Part shown: positions 28,169 to 36,986 of the stretch, in pieces
Numbering within the stretch: position 1 is the stretch's first letter
How the letters are laid out: each line of letters opens with the position of its first letter
Assembly (NCBI RefSeq): GCF_024806495.1
Contig: NZ_JANUFF010000004.1
Coordinates: forward strand, 124,001-188,000
Direction of reading: 5' to 3'
Length of the DNA stretch: 64,000 nucleotides
Source of the DNA: Chryseobacterium sp. JUb7
GTDB taxonomy: Bacteria; Bacteroidota; Bacteroidia; Flavobacteriales; Weeksellaceae
Notes under the pieces: model-generated
Database searches by the model: none
What the model saw: the letters and a program-made list of their open reading frames with translations, nothing else
What the model was told of the DNA's origin: nothing
Translations under genes and position numbers: made by a program

Positions 28169-28858
28169 ATGAATAGTAAATTTCTTCTCTTTTTTATCAT
28201 TGTTTTTTCAAATTTTGCCTTCGCGCAGAAAAAAGAATTTCATGCCCCGGATTATACCCTGATAAAAAAGGCTATTACTGATAAAAATTCAGAATTCTAT
28301 TATCCTCATCTTCTGGAAAGACTGAAAGCGAACGATACTTTGATCACGCCCAATCAATACAGACATTTATATTTTGGACAAACCTTACAAAAAAACTACA
28401 ATCCTTATAACGGAAGGAAGAAAACGGATGAGCTTAAAAAATATTATCAGGCGACCGTAGAACTTAAGGAAGAGGACCTTCCGAAAGCAATACGGACTTT
28501 CCGTGAAGGATTGGAAGAAAACCCGTTAGATATTCGTGCTATGAACTATCTGGCCTATATGTATCATTTATCAGGTGATGAAGCCACCGCCAAAAAAGTT
28601 TCAGAGAATTTTCACGGATTATTCGGAGCTATTCTTTCTTCGGGAGACGGACTGAATTGCGAAACAGCTTTCCATGTGATTGCTGTTTCCCATGAATATG
28701 TTCTCCTCAATATGTTTCAGCTGGAAAATAAATCTCAGAGTTTTGACGGAACATGCGATTATCTAGAGTTTGAAAAAGGAAAATATAAAGTTCCAGGCAT
28801 GTATTTTAACGTAAGTAAATTACAGGAAAAGAATCTGGAAATATTGAAAGCTAAATAA
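28169..28858 (+). CDS. DUF4919 domain protein, secreted
   Basis: This 229-residue protein has a signal peptide (about residues 1-19, ending AFAQ). The domain shows YPHLLERLKANDTLITPNQY and YRHLYFGQTLQ (about residues 46-75), then a TPR-like helical stretch (AIRTFREGLEENPLDIRAMNYLAY). This matches the periplasmic DUF4919 family of Bacteroidota, whose function is unknown. It is a single gene ending at a strong terminator. Confidence 0.83.
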   Translation: MNSKFLLFFIIVFSNFAFAQKKEFHAPDYTLIKKAITDKNSEFYYPHLLERLKANDTLITPNQYRHLYFGQTLQKNYNPYNGRKKTDELKKYYQATVELKEEDLPKAIRTFREGLEENPLDIRAMNYLAYMYHLSGDEATAKKVSENFHGLFGAILSSGDGLNCETAFHVIAVSHEYVLLNMFQLENKSQSFDGTCDYLEFEKGKYKVPGMYFNVSKLQEKNLEILKAK

Positions 28859-28886
28859 CTTTAAAAATTCCTTTTCACAGCGGATA

Positions 28887-28920
28887 AAAAAACAACCTTA
28901 CGATGGCAAGGTTGTTTTTT
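28887..28920 (+). terminator. Terminator after the DUF4919 gene
   Basis: The stem aaaaaacaacctt / aaggttgtttttt encloses an 8-base loop. It may also serve the convergent ABC transporter gene. Confidence 0.88.
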
Positions 28921-28957
28921 ATGATGATAGCAAAGAAAAAAGATTTGGAAATTATTC

Positions 28958-30718
28958 CTAAGAATTATGGCTTTCCTCCTCTACTTCCACTTCATGTCTT
29001 AACTGGGCTTTATATAATGTTGCGTAATATCCGTTTTTATCAAGAAGTTCCAGGTGTTTTCCTTCCTCTACAATTTTACCGTGCTCCATTACAATAATCT
29101 TATCCGCCTTTTCAATAGTTGAAAGTCGGTGTGCAATGATGATGGAAGTTCTGTTTTTAGTAATTTTTTCTGTCGCTCTCTGGATTAGTTTTTCACTTTC
29201 ATGATCAATTGAAGAAGTAGCTTCGTCTAAAATTAAAATCTTAGGATCCGATAAATAGGCTCTCAGGAAAGACAATAACTGTCTTTGACCAAGAGAAATT
29301 GATGATCCTCTTTCGCTTACCACATAATCATAACCTCCGGGAAGCTGTTCGATAAACTGGTCAACTTCAATTTCTCTGGCACCCGCTTTTATTTTTTCCA
29401 GAGTAATAGTTTCATCTCCGAACGCCAGGTTCTCGAAAATACTTCCATGAAACAGAAAAACATCCTGTAAAACAACCCCTATATGACTTCTTAAATTATA
29501 CAGTTCGTAATCTTTAAGATCTACATCATCGATTAAAATATTTCCTGAATTAATATCATAAAGTCGGGTAATCAAGCTGATGATCGTAGATTTCCCGGCT
29601 CCGGTTGCTCCTACAATTGCGACTGTTTCTCCCGGATTTACTTTAAAATCAATCCCTTTCAGTACTTCCTGCTTTTCGTCATATGCAAAATGTACTTTTT
29701 TAAATTCGATCTTTCCGTCAAAATGATCTTTCTGTACTTCACCTGTATTCGGCATTGAATTTTCTTCATCCATTAAGCCTAAAACTCTTTCTGCTCCCAC
29801 AATACCCCTCTGAATGTTGTTAAATCGGTCCGCAATCTGTCTCAAAGGACGAATCAGCATCGAAATATACTGTATAAAAGCAATCACAACTCCTGCACTG
29901 ATGGTGATATACCCTCCGTAGAAAAGAATAAATCCTATAAAAAGTGAAGAAATTAATTCAACTACCGGAAAGAATAATGAGAAAATAAATACAGTTCTCA
30001 ATAATGCTCCCTTCAGCGTAATATTAATATCATCAAATTTTTTAAACTCAGATGCCTGTCTGTTGAAAACCTGAATGATAGACATCCCGGCCAATCTTTC
30101 CTGAACAAAAGAGTTCTGCGTAGACGTCCAGTTTCTTTCATCACCAAAAGCTTTTTTTAATCTTTTTTGAAAAAACCTTGTAATCATTACCATTAAAGGT
30201 AAGATGGCCAATGTGATATAACTCAGATGAACATCGGTACTGAACATCATGATCAACACGAAAATGATTCTCAGAATATCCCCAAAAACCATCAGGAAAC
30301 CGTCTGTATAAACGGTAGCAATAGTTTCAACATCACCTACTGCTCTTGTGACCAGCTGCCCGATAGGCGTTTTATCAAAGAATGAAGTTTTGAAGTAAAT
30401 AAGTTTAGCATAAAGCCTTTCCCTGATATCTCTGATTACATTCTGAGAGATGAAATTGGAAAAATACACTAAGAAAAAGTTTAAAATAGTTTCTGCAAAC
30501 ACCAAGCCTACCAAAATGTAGATATGCTTCATCATTAAAGCCTTGTCCTGCAGTTTTGTAATATCATTATCCACCACTTCCATCGTGAGATAAGGTCTGT
30601 AAGTAGAAACTATTGACAGTATAATGGAAATTATCAAAGTAAAGATGAACCAAGAACGGAATTTCATCCCGATAAAGAACAGCCTCTTAATAATCCCCCA
30701 GGTATCTTGTTTTTTCAT
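28958..30718 (-). CDS. ABC exporter, MsbA/MDR-like half-transporter
   Basis: This 586-residue protein fuses six transmembrane helices (about residues 20-310) to one ATPase domain. Walker A GATGAGKS (about residue 370), signature SLGQRQLLSF (about 474) and Walker B ILILDEAT (about 492) are intact. It would act as a dimer exporting lipids or drugs. ATG at 30718 is chosen; the frame extends to 30889, but that leader is not transporter-like and contains the likely -7 box. It is a single gene. Confidence 0.92.
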   Translation of the reverse strand: MKKQDTWGIIKRLFFIGMKFRSWFIFTLIISIILSIVSTYRPYLTMEVVDNDITKLQDKALMMKHIYILVGLVFAETILNFFLVYFSNFISQNVIRDIRERLYAKLIYFKTSFFDKTPIGQLVTRAVGDVETIATVYTDGFLMVFGDILRIIFVLIMMFSTDVHLSYITLAILPLMVMITRFFQKRLKKAFGDERNWTSTQNSFVQERLAGMSIIQVFNRQASEFKKFDDINITLKGALLRTVFIFSLFFPVVELISSLFIGFILFYGGYITISAGVVIAFIQYISMLIRPLRQIADRFNNIQRGIVGAERVLGLMDEENSMPNTGEVQKDHFDGKIEFKKVHFAYDEKQEVLKGIDFKVNPGETVAIVGATGAGKSTIISLITRLYDINSGNILIDDVDLKDYELYNLRSHIGVVLQDVFLFHGSIFENLAFGDETITLEKIKAGAREIEVDQFIEQLPGGYDYVVSERGSSISLGQRQLLSFLRAYLSDPKILILDEATSSIDHESEKLIQRATEKITKNRTSIIIAHRLSTIEKADKIIVMEHGKIVEEGKHLELLDKNGYYATLYKAQLRHEVEVEEESHNS

Positions 30719-30756
30719 TGTACGAATTGAAGAAAGAATTAAAATAAAATTCTCTG

Positions 30757-30764
30757 CAAAAATA
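30757..30764 (-). promoter_or_regulatory. -7 promoter box for the ABC exporter
   Basis: On the minus strand this reads TATTTTTG followed by C, 39 bases before the chosen ATG. It falls inside the longer open frame and so supports the shorter start. Confidence 0.5.
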
Positions 30765-30911
30765 AGACTTTCTAATTTCTCCGCCTTTACAACTTTGTGA
30801 ATTCCTGATGAAAAATTCAGATCGGTGTTATTTATGAGATAGATGATTTTGATTTTTATTGAATAGTGACTTTGAGCTTTTCCAGTCAATAATAAAGCTT
30901 TAATAAAAAGT

Positions 30912-31002
30912 CCTTCGACTCCGCTCAGGATGACATCGCTACAAATTAATCTCTCATAAAGGCAGTTAGTATTAGAAATATCATACTGAGTGTAGTCGAA
31001 GG
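30912..31002. repeat. Inverted pair of CCTTCGACTnCnCTCAGnATGA repeats
   Basis: The plus-strand copy is 30912-30934. The inverted copy is 30981-31002 and differs at four positions by eye. They lie in the non-coding stretch upstream of the ABC exporter gene and could pair to make a 22-base stem with a 46-base loop. Confidence 0.75.
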
Positions 31003-31033
31003 ATCTCTTAAATATAATTCAAATATAAATTTC

Positions 31034-31255
31034 GACATCCCAAACTCCTCCGTTGACGTCTCGAACCCATCTTACTACATCCAAAACTCCTCTCACGGGG
31101 TTATTTACACAAAAAATGACGTTATGCAACCCAAAATTTGACTTCCGAAATATCGAATTTGACGTTCCGAACCCCAATTTTGGGGTTGTACAACCTCAGT
31201 CGAGATATCTGAAACCACATCGGAGCACTTCTGGACATCATCAGATATATCAGAT
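31034..31255. repeat. Degenerate 21-base tandem repeat
   Basis: A unit close to GACgTtcCGAAcccnaatTT recurs with gac-type phases at 31034, 31055, 31076, 31118, 31140, 31161 and about 31204, 31224 and 31244, so the spacing is 20-22 bases or twice that. The period equals seven codons. ORFs can be drawn through it on both strands but are interrupted and unconvincing. The rest of the 30890-31312 gap holds an inverted repeat and a terminator. Confidence 0.55.
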
Positions 31256-31256
31256 A

Positions 31257-31292
31257 AAAAAAGAGACCTGCTCCGCGAAAGCCGTCTCTTTT
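31257..31292 (-). terminator. Terminator of the alpha/beta hydrolase gene
   Basis: On the minus strand AGAGAC / GTCTCT with a 16-base loop is followed by six T residues. It lies 21 bases after the stop codon. Confidence 0.75.
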
Positions 31293-31312
31293 CAATTCTA
31301 TGTAAAGGTATA

Positions 31313-32083
31313 TTAATTGACTTTTGCAAGCCACTCTAATACATATCCTGCAACTTCTTCCCAATTTTTTTCACCTGCAATGAAATGGCTTCTTCCCGGA
31401 AATTCTTTAAAATCCACAATGCTGTTTTTGTCTTTGTAAGCTTCCGCAATTTTTCTTGAGAAATTGGCGGCAAAAATATGATCTCTTTCTCCGGCGATGA
31501 ACAGTAGTGGCTCATGAGCTTTATGTAAGTCCAGTTTTGCAGAAGATTTGAATAACGGATCTCTGGCCAGTTTTCTACTTTCAGGAGCAGCAACCGTTTC
31601 ATACAATCTGTCGCTTTCTTCTTTTGAATAATTATTGAAAAATGCCTTATGGTACCATTCTTTTGAGCCCATAAATACAGTATTTCCTTTAAAGAAATTC
31701 ACCACGGGCCAAACAATTTTCACCGTAGAAAAAGGAGCGATCACATTTTTTGGAGGAGCACCGTCAATGCTTACCCCAGCAACAGCTTTTCCCATATCAA
31801 TTAACTTCTGAACCATCAGCCCGCCAAACGAATGCCCGATCACAATTGGCTTTTCAGGAAGCGTATCGATAAATTTTGATAAATAATCTACCACATCATC
31901 GAAGCCTACCTCTTTCAGATCTGACGGAATATTCTTTTTCAGATCTTTAGGATCACCTTTATGTCCGGGATTTGCCGGAGTGTGTACGGTGTAGCCTTGA
32001 GCTTCAAAATAAGTTTTCCATTCTTTCCAGCTTGTATTGTTCACAAATAATCCATGAATTAATACGATAGTTTTTGTTTTCAT
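31313..32083 (-). CDS. Alpha/beta hydrolase
   Basis: This 256-residue enzyme has the oxyanion strand IVLIHGLFVN near its N terminus, the nucleophile elbow GHSFGG (about residues 83-88), an acid candidate in LLFIAGERDHI, and the final histidine in GRSHFIAGE. The catalytic triad is therefore complete. ATG at 32083 is preferred to an upstream start at 32119. The substrate is not predictable. A Crp/Fnr regulator gene lies 84 bases upstream in the same direction and could control it. Confidence 0.88.
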   Translation of the reverse strand: MKTKTIVLIHGLFVNNTSWKEWKTYFEAQGYTVHTPANPGHKGDPKDLKKNIPSDLKEVGFDDVVDYLSKFIDTLPEKPIVIGHSFGGLMVQKLIDMGKAVAGVSIDGAPPKNVIAPFSTVKIVWPVVNFFKGNTVFMGSKEWYHKAFFNNYSKEESDRLYETVAAPESRKLARDPLFKSSAKLDLHKAHEPLLFIAGERDHIFAANFSRKIAEAYKDKNSIVDFKEFPGRSHFIAGEKNWEEVAGYVLEWLAKVN

Positions 32084-32167
32084 AACTTTTATTTTTATTG
32101 GTTTTAAATTATGAGACAAAGTTCCGCGAATAAGATGAGGATAATTTTAACCTTGGTTAAAATCGTA

Positions 32168-32755
32168 TTACTTACCCGAAATTCTTTTTCGGATTCTGCT
32201 CAGAGAAGGTCCCTGGATCCCTAAATAAGAAGAAATATGATACAGCGGAACATTATTAAAAATATCAGGATGCTGCTTGATGAGATCTAAATACCGTTCT
32301 TCTGGGGATTTCAGGATAAACCCTTCAATTCTTGACATCGTAATATTGAAAGCTTCCTGTGCGAGAAGTCTTCCAAACTTTTCCCATCGGTGCGACTGAT
32401 GATACAAAGCCAGCAAATCGGTATAACGGATATAGATAATCGAAGCATCCGTCAAAGCCTGCGTATGATAATCACAAGGTATCTGATTAATAAAACTTTT
32501 AAAAGAAACGACAAAACCATTGGCTGAATACAAAAAAACATTCTTCTCTTCGCCTGTTTTTTCATCTATCGTATAAGAGCGGAAAACGCCATCCACAATA
32601 AATCCGAAATAGGTACAAACGGTTCCCCGAAGATTATAGAAATCTCCTTTTTTGTAATTTTTAGGCAGCCAGCAGTCTTCAGATAATTTAAAATCTTCTT
32701 CCGGAAGACCTGCGAAATGATTGAGGGCAAAGGCTAATTTTTCGATCTCATCCAT
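32168..32755 (-). CDS. Crp/Fnr-family transcriptional regulator
   Basis: This is a 195-residue protein with an N-terminal cyclic-nucleotide-binding-like barrel (about residues 20-120, FYNLRGTVCTYFGFIVDGVFRS). A C-terminal helix-turn-helix of the atypical Bacteroidota type (PLYHISSYLGIQGPSLSRIR, about residues 170-190) follows. No FNR-type N-terminal cysteine cluster is seen. It lies just before an alpha/beta hydrolase gene on the same strand, the probable target. Confidence 0.85.
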   Translation of the reverse strand: MDEIEKLAFALNHFAGLPEEDFKLSEDCWLPKNYKKGDFYNLRGTVCTYFGFIVDGVFRSYTIDEKTGEEKNVFLYSANGFVVSFKSFINQIPCDYHTQALTDASIIYIRYTDLLALYHQSHRWEKFGRLLAQEAFNITMSRIEGFILKSPEERYLDLIKQHPDIFNNVPLYHISSYLGIQGPSLSRIRKRISGK

Positions 32756-32821
32756 GGTTTATGCTTTATATTGAAAATGAAAATGGTGACTTTGAAACAT
32801 CAGGTCACCATCATATATTTA

Positions 32822-33154
32822 TCATTCTTTACTTCCTATTTCTTCAATTTCCAGGGAAGGTTTTTTTAAGGTTTCTTTTCGAAATCTGTTTTCCAAAACT
32901 CTGTAAAAACCGTAAACAGCACCAATCGCAAATAACCAGCTTATTATATTAACCAAAGAAAAGCCTGTATAATTGTTTTCGTTATAAGTATTGGTAAGCC
33001 CCTGATAAATTCCGTAGCAAAAAAGAAATACGATCTGAAAGCCTAAATATATCCCAATAGCCAACAGGCCCAGCTGCCATTTTGTTTTTCCAAACCTCTC
33101 GGCAAGTTCTGCATAGTACCTGTAAGCACCAATCAGAATAAAGATTGACATCAT
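32822..33154 (-). CDS. Small membrane protein, hypothetical
   Basis: This 110-residue protein has three hydrophobic segments (about residues 1-12, 27-50 and 65-85) and a charged C-terminal tail (RFRKETLKKPSLEIEE). No named family is recognised. It follows truA by 17 bases and so is probably co-transcribed with it. Confidence 0.7.
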   Translation of the reverse strand: MMSIFILIGAYRYYAELAERFGKTKWQLGLLAIGIYLGFQIVFLFCYGIYQGLTNTYNENNYTGFSLVNIISWLFAIGAVYGFYRVLENRFRKETLKKPSLEIEEIGSKE

Positions 33155-33171
33155 AATATTATTAGTTTTAT

Positions 33172-33906
33172 TTAATTAAATTCATAGCCCACATCTACCA
33201 GATATAACCCATGCGCCGGCGCAGAGGTTCCTGCAGAATTACGGTGTTTATCTTCAATGACCGTCCGAAGATCTTCCGGCTTCAATTTCCCGGCACCTAT
33301 TTCTACCATCGTTCCCACAATTGCCCGCACCATATTTCTTAAAAAACGATTCGCTGAAACGGTAAATTTCAGCTCGCTGCCATTTTGCGCCCACTCTGCT
33401 TTATACATTTTACAGAGATTGGTTTTGTTGTCGGTATGTAATTTTGCAAAACTTGTAAAATCCTCATATTCAAATAAAATTTTACAGGCTTCATTCATTT
33501 TATCAATATCCAGAGGTCTTCTCCAGTGTTGCCATGCCGACTCTTCTGTAAAGGGATTTTTTTCCATTGAAATATAATATTCATATGTTCTGAAAGTTGC
33601 ATCAAAACGCGCATGAAAATCATCTCTCACCTCAAAAATTCTTTTTACAGCAATATCAGCCGGAAGAAAACTGTTTAATCTGCGGGTAAAATCTTCATTC
33701 AATACTTTTTCAGTATCAAAATGGGCAAAAATTTTCTTTGCATGAACACCTGTATCCGTTCTTCCTGCTCCCGTTGTTTTTATTTTCTCTCTTAAAATCG
33801 TGGAAAGTGCTTTTTCCAATTCTTCCTGCACAGAAATAGCATTCGGCTGGATCTGATAGCCGAAATAATTTTTACCGTTGTAGGAAAATTCAATAAAATA
33901 CCTCAA
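33172..33906 (-). CDS. truA: tRNA pseudouridine(38-40) synthase TruA
   Basis: This 244-residue enzyme makes pseudouridine at positions 38-40 of the tRNA anticodon arm. It has the catalytic aspartate in GAGRTDTGVHA (about residues 46-56), FHARFDATFRTYEYYI (about residues 97-112), and FLRNMVRAIVGTMVEIG near the C terminus. Length is standard. It is read divergently from lpxK and followed by a small membrane protein. Confidence 0.96.
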   Translation of the reverse strand: MRYFIEFSYNGKNYFGYQIQPNAISVQEELEKALSTILREKIKTTGAGRTDTGVHAKKIFAHFDTEKVLNEDFTRRLNSFLPADIAVKRIFEVRDDFHARFDATFRTYEYYISMEKNPFTEESAWQHWRRPLDIDKMNEACKILFEYEDFTSFAKLHTDNKTNLCKMYKAEWAQNGSELKFTVSANRFLRNMVRAIVGTMVEIGAGKLKPEDLRTVIEDKHRNSAGTSAPAHGLYLVDVGYEFN

Positions 33907-34021
33907 TGTAATAAAATAACTCTACAAAAATACTTTAATTTAATGATAATCAATAATCATTTTTTTTAAATAAATGTTGAAAAGTCGCTACCATATTAAG
34001 TAAAATCCATGTGAAATTTCC

Positions 34022-34029
34022 TATTTTTG
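34022..34029 (+). promoter_or_regulatory. -7 promoter box for lpxK
   Basis: TATTTTTG followed by C lies only seven bases before the lpxK ATG, so transcription would start at or a few bases before the start codon, giving a very short leader. Confidence 0.5.
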
Positions 34030-34036
34030 CAAACGT

Positions 34037-35062
34037 ATGAAAAGATGGTACCTCTATCCTTTTTCCCTCGGTTATCACATGGTAACGGGTATCCGAAACA
34101 CGATGTATGATCTGGGAATTTTTAAATCAACGAAATTCAAGACTCCGATAATTTGTGTCGGCAACCTTTCTGTGGGCGGAAGCGGAAAATCGCCAATGGT
34201 GATGTACCTCGCTCAATACCTGTCTAAACACTACAGAACGGGAGTCCTTTCACGCGGTTACGGAAGACTCACAAAAGGCTATGCTGTAACGAATTACGAA
34301 AGTAATTACAAAATGGTAGGCGATGAAGCCATGCAGCTGTTTGAGCGTTTCAAAAACCGCTTTGTGATCGCCGTTTCTGAAGACAGAGTTCCCGGAGCCA
34401 AAAAAGTGATTGATGATATGGATCTTGATGTTCTGGTATTGGATGACGCCATGCAGCACAGAGCCATCAAACCAGGATTCAATATTCTGATGACAGATTT
34501 TAATGATCCTTATTTTAAAGATCATCTTCTTCCCGGAGGAGATTTAAGAGAATCAAGAGCGGGATCAAGAAGAGCAGATATCATTATGGTCAGCAAATGT
34601 CCTGATGAACTGACAGAGGAAACCAAACAGTACTATGTTTCGAGAATAAGACCGGACCGTACTCAAAAAGTATTCTTTTCATCCATCGGATATGACGAAA
34701 ATGTATACGGAAGAGAAAAAATACTTCCCGACAACAACCTGAATTATTATGATATACTTTTAATTACAGGAATTGCCAATCCAAAACCTTTACTCACCCA
34801 TCTTGCAAAGTTCTCTCAAAGAGTGAAGCATTTAAAATTCAGGGATCATCACAATTTTACAGATGATGATATCAAAAAAATTATTGCTGAATATAAAAAA
34901 CTGGGTGAATATAAATTAATCTTAACGACAGAAAAGGATTATGTCCGTCTTAAAACTTTTGACTATCTTAGAGACATTGTTTACTACTGGCCTATCAATG
35001 TAATCATTGATAAAAAGGAAGAATTCAATCAAATTATCTTAGATTATGTTAGAAAAAATTAA
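34037..35062 (+). CDS. lpxK: Tetraacyldisaccharide 4'-kinase LpxK
   Basis: This 341-residue membrane-associated kinase phosphorylates the 4' position of the lipid A precursor. It has the N-terminal membrane-associated segment, the modified Walker A NLSVGGSGKSP (about residues 44-54), SRGYGR, VGDEAMQLF and LDDAMQHR. Length is typical. Its stop overlaps the start of the purine nucleoside phosphorylase gene by 17 bases, an arrangement that implies translational coupling. Confidence 0.95.
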   Translation: MKRWYLYPFSLGYHMVTGIRNTMYDLGIFKSTKFKTPIICVGNLSVGGSGKSPMVMYLAQYLSKHYRTGVLSRGYGRLTKGYAVTNYESNYKMVGDEAMQLFERFKNRFVIAVSEDRVPGAKKVIDDMDLDVLVLDDAMQHRAIKPGFNILMTDFNDPYFKDHLLPGGDLRESRAGSRRADIIMVSKCPDELTEETKQYYVSRIRPDRTQKVFFSSIGYDENVYGREKILPDNNLNYYDILLITGIANPKPLLTHLAKFSQRVKHLKFRDHHNFTDDDIKKIIAEYKKLGEYKLILTTEKDYVRLKTFDYLRDIVYYWPINVIIDKKEEFNQIILDYVRKN

Positions 35063-35861
35063 GCAGACCGCAGATTTTATAAAAAACATCATTAAAGAAA
35101 CGCCTGATTTTGCGATTGTTCTGGGATCGGGATTAGGAAAATTACAGGATGAAGTAGAAGCCATTCATATCTTAGAATATCCTGAAATTCCGCACTTTCC
35201 TCAGACTACTGTTGTGGGGCATGGTGGAAAATTAATTTACGGAATTCTCGAAGGAAAAAAAGTGTTGATGATGAGTGGTCGTTTTCACTATTATGAAGGT
35301 CATTCTATAGAAACTGTTGTTTTTCCGGTCAGAGTTTTTCATTTATTAGGAATTAAAAATCTGATTTTATCTAATGCATCCGGGGGGGTCAATCCTCATT
35401 ACAGTGTTGCTGATATCGTTATTTTGAAAGATCACATCAATATGATGCCCGAGCACCCTCTTCGTGGAAAAAATATCGATTCTTTCGGTCCTCGTTTTGT
35501 TGATATGAGCGAACCTTACAACAGGAAAATGATTTCTGTTGCCGGGCAGGTGGCCTCAGAAAATAATATTAAATTTCAACAGGGAACATACGTTGCTCTG
35601 CAAGGTCCTACTTTTGAAACCCCCGCAGAATACGGAATGATTAAAGCAATCGGTGGTGATATGGTCGGAATGAGTACTGTTCCTGAAGTAATTGTAGCCA
35701 AGCACATGGGAATGGATATTTTTGCGATCTCTATTATTACAGATCTGGGCGGGCCGGATATTGCCTTTGCCGTTTCCCACGAAGAAGTTCTGAATGCTGC
35801 CAACAAAGCAATGCCTCAAGTGATTACTCTTGTAAAAGGGCTTGTGAAGAATTATCAGTAA
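35046..35861 (+). CDS. Purine-nucleoside phosphorylase
   Basis: This 271-residue enzyme splits purine nucleosides with phosphate. It belongs to the trimeric PNP class: VLGSGLG (about residues 26-32), MMSGRFHYYEGH (phosphate site), NASGGVN, GPTFETPAE and VGMSTVPEVIVAKH. Length fits the family. The gene overlaps the lpxK 3' end in another frame and is read from its promoter. Confidence 0.95.
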   Translation: MLEKIKQTADFIKNIIKETPDFAIVLGSGLGKLQDEVEAIHILEYPEIPHFPQTTVVGHGGKLIYGILEGKKVLMMSGRFHYYEGHSIETVVFPVRVFHLLGIKNLILSNASGGVNPHYSVADIVILKDHINMMPEHPLRGKNIDSFGPRFVDMSEPYNRKMISVAGQVASENNIKFQQGTYVALQGPTFETPAEYGMIKAIGGDMVGMSTVPEVIVAKHMGMDIFAISIITDLGGPDIAFAVSHEEVLNAANKAMPQVITLVKGLVKNYQ

Positions 35862-35937
35862 TCTTTTATAGAAAACATCAATTTCATAAATTTTCATTAA
35901 TTCATACGAAATCAATCCCTAATTGCGTTTCATTGTT

Positions 35938-35945
35938 TAGATTTG
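35938..35945 (+). promoter_or_regulatory. -7 promoter box for the TlpA-like gene
   Basis: TAGATTTG followed by C lies 20 bases before the start codon. No well-spaced TTG was found. Confidence 0.45.
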
Positions 35946-35965
35946 CATAAAATGAAATTGAAAAT

Positions 35966-36481
35966 ATGAGAAAGTTATTAGTCTTATTAATGATAGGAAT
36001 CTTTGGAATAAGCTATTCACAAAAGCTTCCGACCGTTCTTAAAACAGGTTTTTCCAAAGAAGCATTAAATCAAAAACTTGAAAATGAAGAGGGAAAAAGT
36101 ATTACGATACAGCAAATTCTGGATCAGCATAAAGGAAAAGTTTTAGTGATCGATTTTTGGGCCGGATGGTGCAGAGACTGCTTAAAAGCTCTTCCAAAAG
36201 CAAAAGAATTGGAGGTAAATAATAAAAATATCGATTTTGTATTTCTTTCATTAGACCGTTCTAAAGAAGGTTTCGATAAAAGTCTGGAAAGATTTGAAAT
36301 GAAAGACAAAGAAAATTACTGGTTTGCTTCAGGCTGGAAAAACGACTTCAATAATTATATTGATCTTAACTGGATTCCAAGATACATGGTTATTGATCAA
36401 AAATCTGCGATTGCAAAATACTATGCTATTTCTCCGGAAGATCCTGAGATTCAGACAACGATTGATAAACTTTTAAAATAG
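35966..36481 (+). CDS. TlpA-family thioredoxin-like protein, exported
   Basis: This 171-residue protein has a signal peptide (about residues 1-18) and a thioredoxin fold with the redox motif CRDC in DFWAGWCRDCLKALP (about residues 62-76). The cis-proline is in NWIPRYMVID. Proteins of this type act as periplasmic thiol-disulfide reductants. The GNAT gene begins at the base after its stop codon, so they form an operon. The target protein is unknown. Confidence 0.88.
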   Translation: MRKLLVLLMIGIFGISYSQKLPTVLKTGFSKEALNQKLENEEGKSITIQQILDQHKGKVLVIDFWAGWCRDCLKALPKAKELEVNNKNIDFVFLSLDRSKEGFDKSLERFEMKDKENYWFASGWKNDFNNYIDLNWIPRYMVIDQKSAIAKYYAISPEDPEIQTTIDKLLK

Positions 36482-36943
36482 ATGATGATCGTAAGAGAAG
36501 CTACAGAACAAGATCTGAAAGTCCTTTTAGAATTTGAGCAGGGAATTGTTTCTTCAGAAAGACCTTTCAATGAAACTTTAATTGACGGAGAAATTCACTA
36601 TTATGATCTTCATGCGCTCATTCTTTCTCCAGATGCAAGTTTAGTGGTGGTTGAAGGGAATAATAATGAAATTATCGCCTCAGGCTATGCCCTTATTAAA
36701 CAATCTGAAAAAAACTATACTCAATTCAGAGAATACGGCTATCTCGGTTTTATGTTTGTAAAGCCTGAACATCGGGGAAAAGGAATTAATCAGCTGATTA
36801 TAGACAATTTAACAGACTGGATAAAAGAGAAAGGTATTTCGGAAATCAGACTGGACGTTTACGATCAAAATGAATCTGCAGTAAAAGCTTATGAAAAAGC
36901 AGGCTTTGAGCCTCTTCTTCTTACCATGAGACTGAAAGCTTAA
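36482..36943 (+). CDS. GNAT-family N-acetyltransferase
   Basis: This is a 153-residue protein with the acetyl-CoA motif VKPEHRGKGINQLIIDNL (about residues 99-116) and a following ISEIRLDVYDQNESAVKAYEKAGF segment. Both are typical of GNAT motifs A and B. Its start codon directly abuts the stop of the TlpA-like gene. The acceptor substrate is not predictable. Confidence 0.87.
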   Translation: MMIVREATEQDLKVLLEFEQGIVSSERPFNETLIDGEIHYYDLHALILSPDASLVVVEGNNNEIIASGYALIKQSEKNYTQFREYGYLGFMFVKPEHRGKGINQLIIDNLTDWIKEKGISEIRLDVYDQNESAVKAYEKAGFEPLLLTMRLKA

Positions 36944-36974
36944 TAAATTCAATCATTAAAAATACAGGAATCCA

Positions 36975-36982
36975 TATCTTTG
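36975..36982 (+). promoter_or_regulatory. -7 promoter box immediately before dinB
   Basis: TATCTTTG followed by C ends four bases before the dinB ATG. Transcription would start at or very near the first codon, so a leaderless message is possible. Confidence 0.5.
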
Positions 36983-36986
36983 CGGT

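Noticed and set aside
31053..31364. ORFs on both strands through the 31.0-31.3 kb gap (80-88 codons)
   Set aside because: They arise from a 21-base repeat whose period keeps frames open, have no start context or family resemblance, and overlap the hydrolase terminator.
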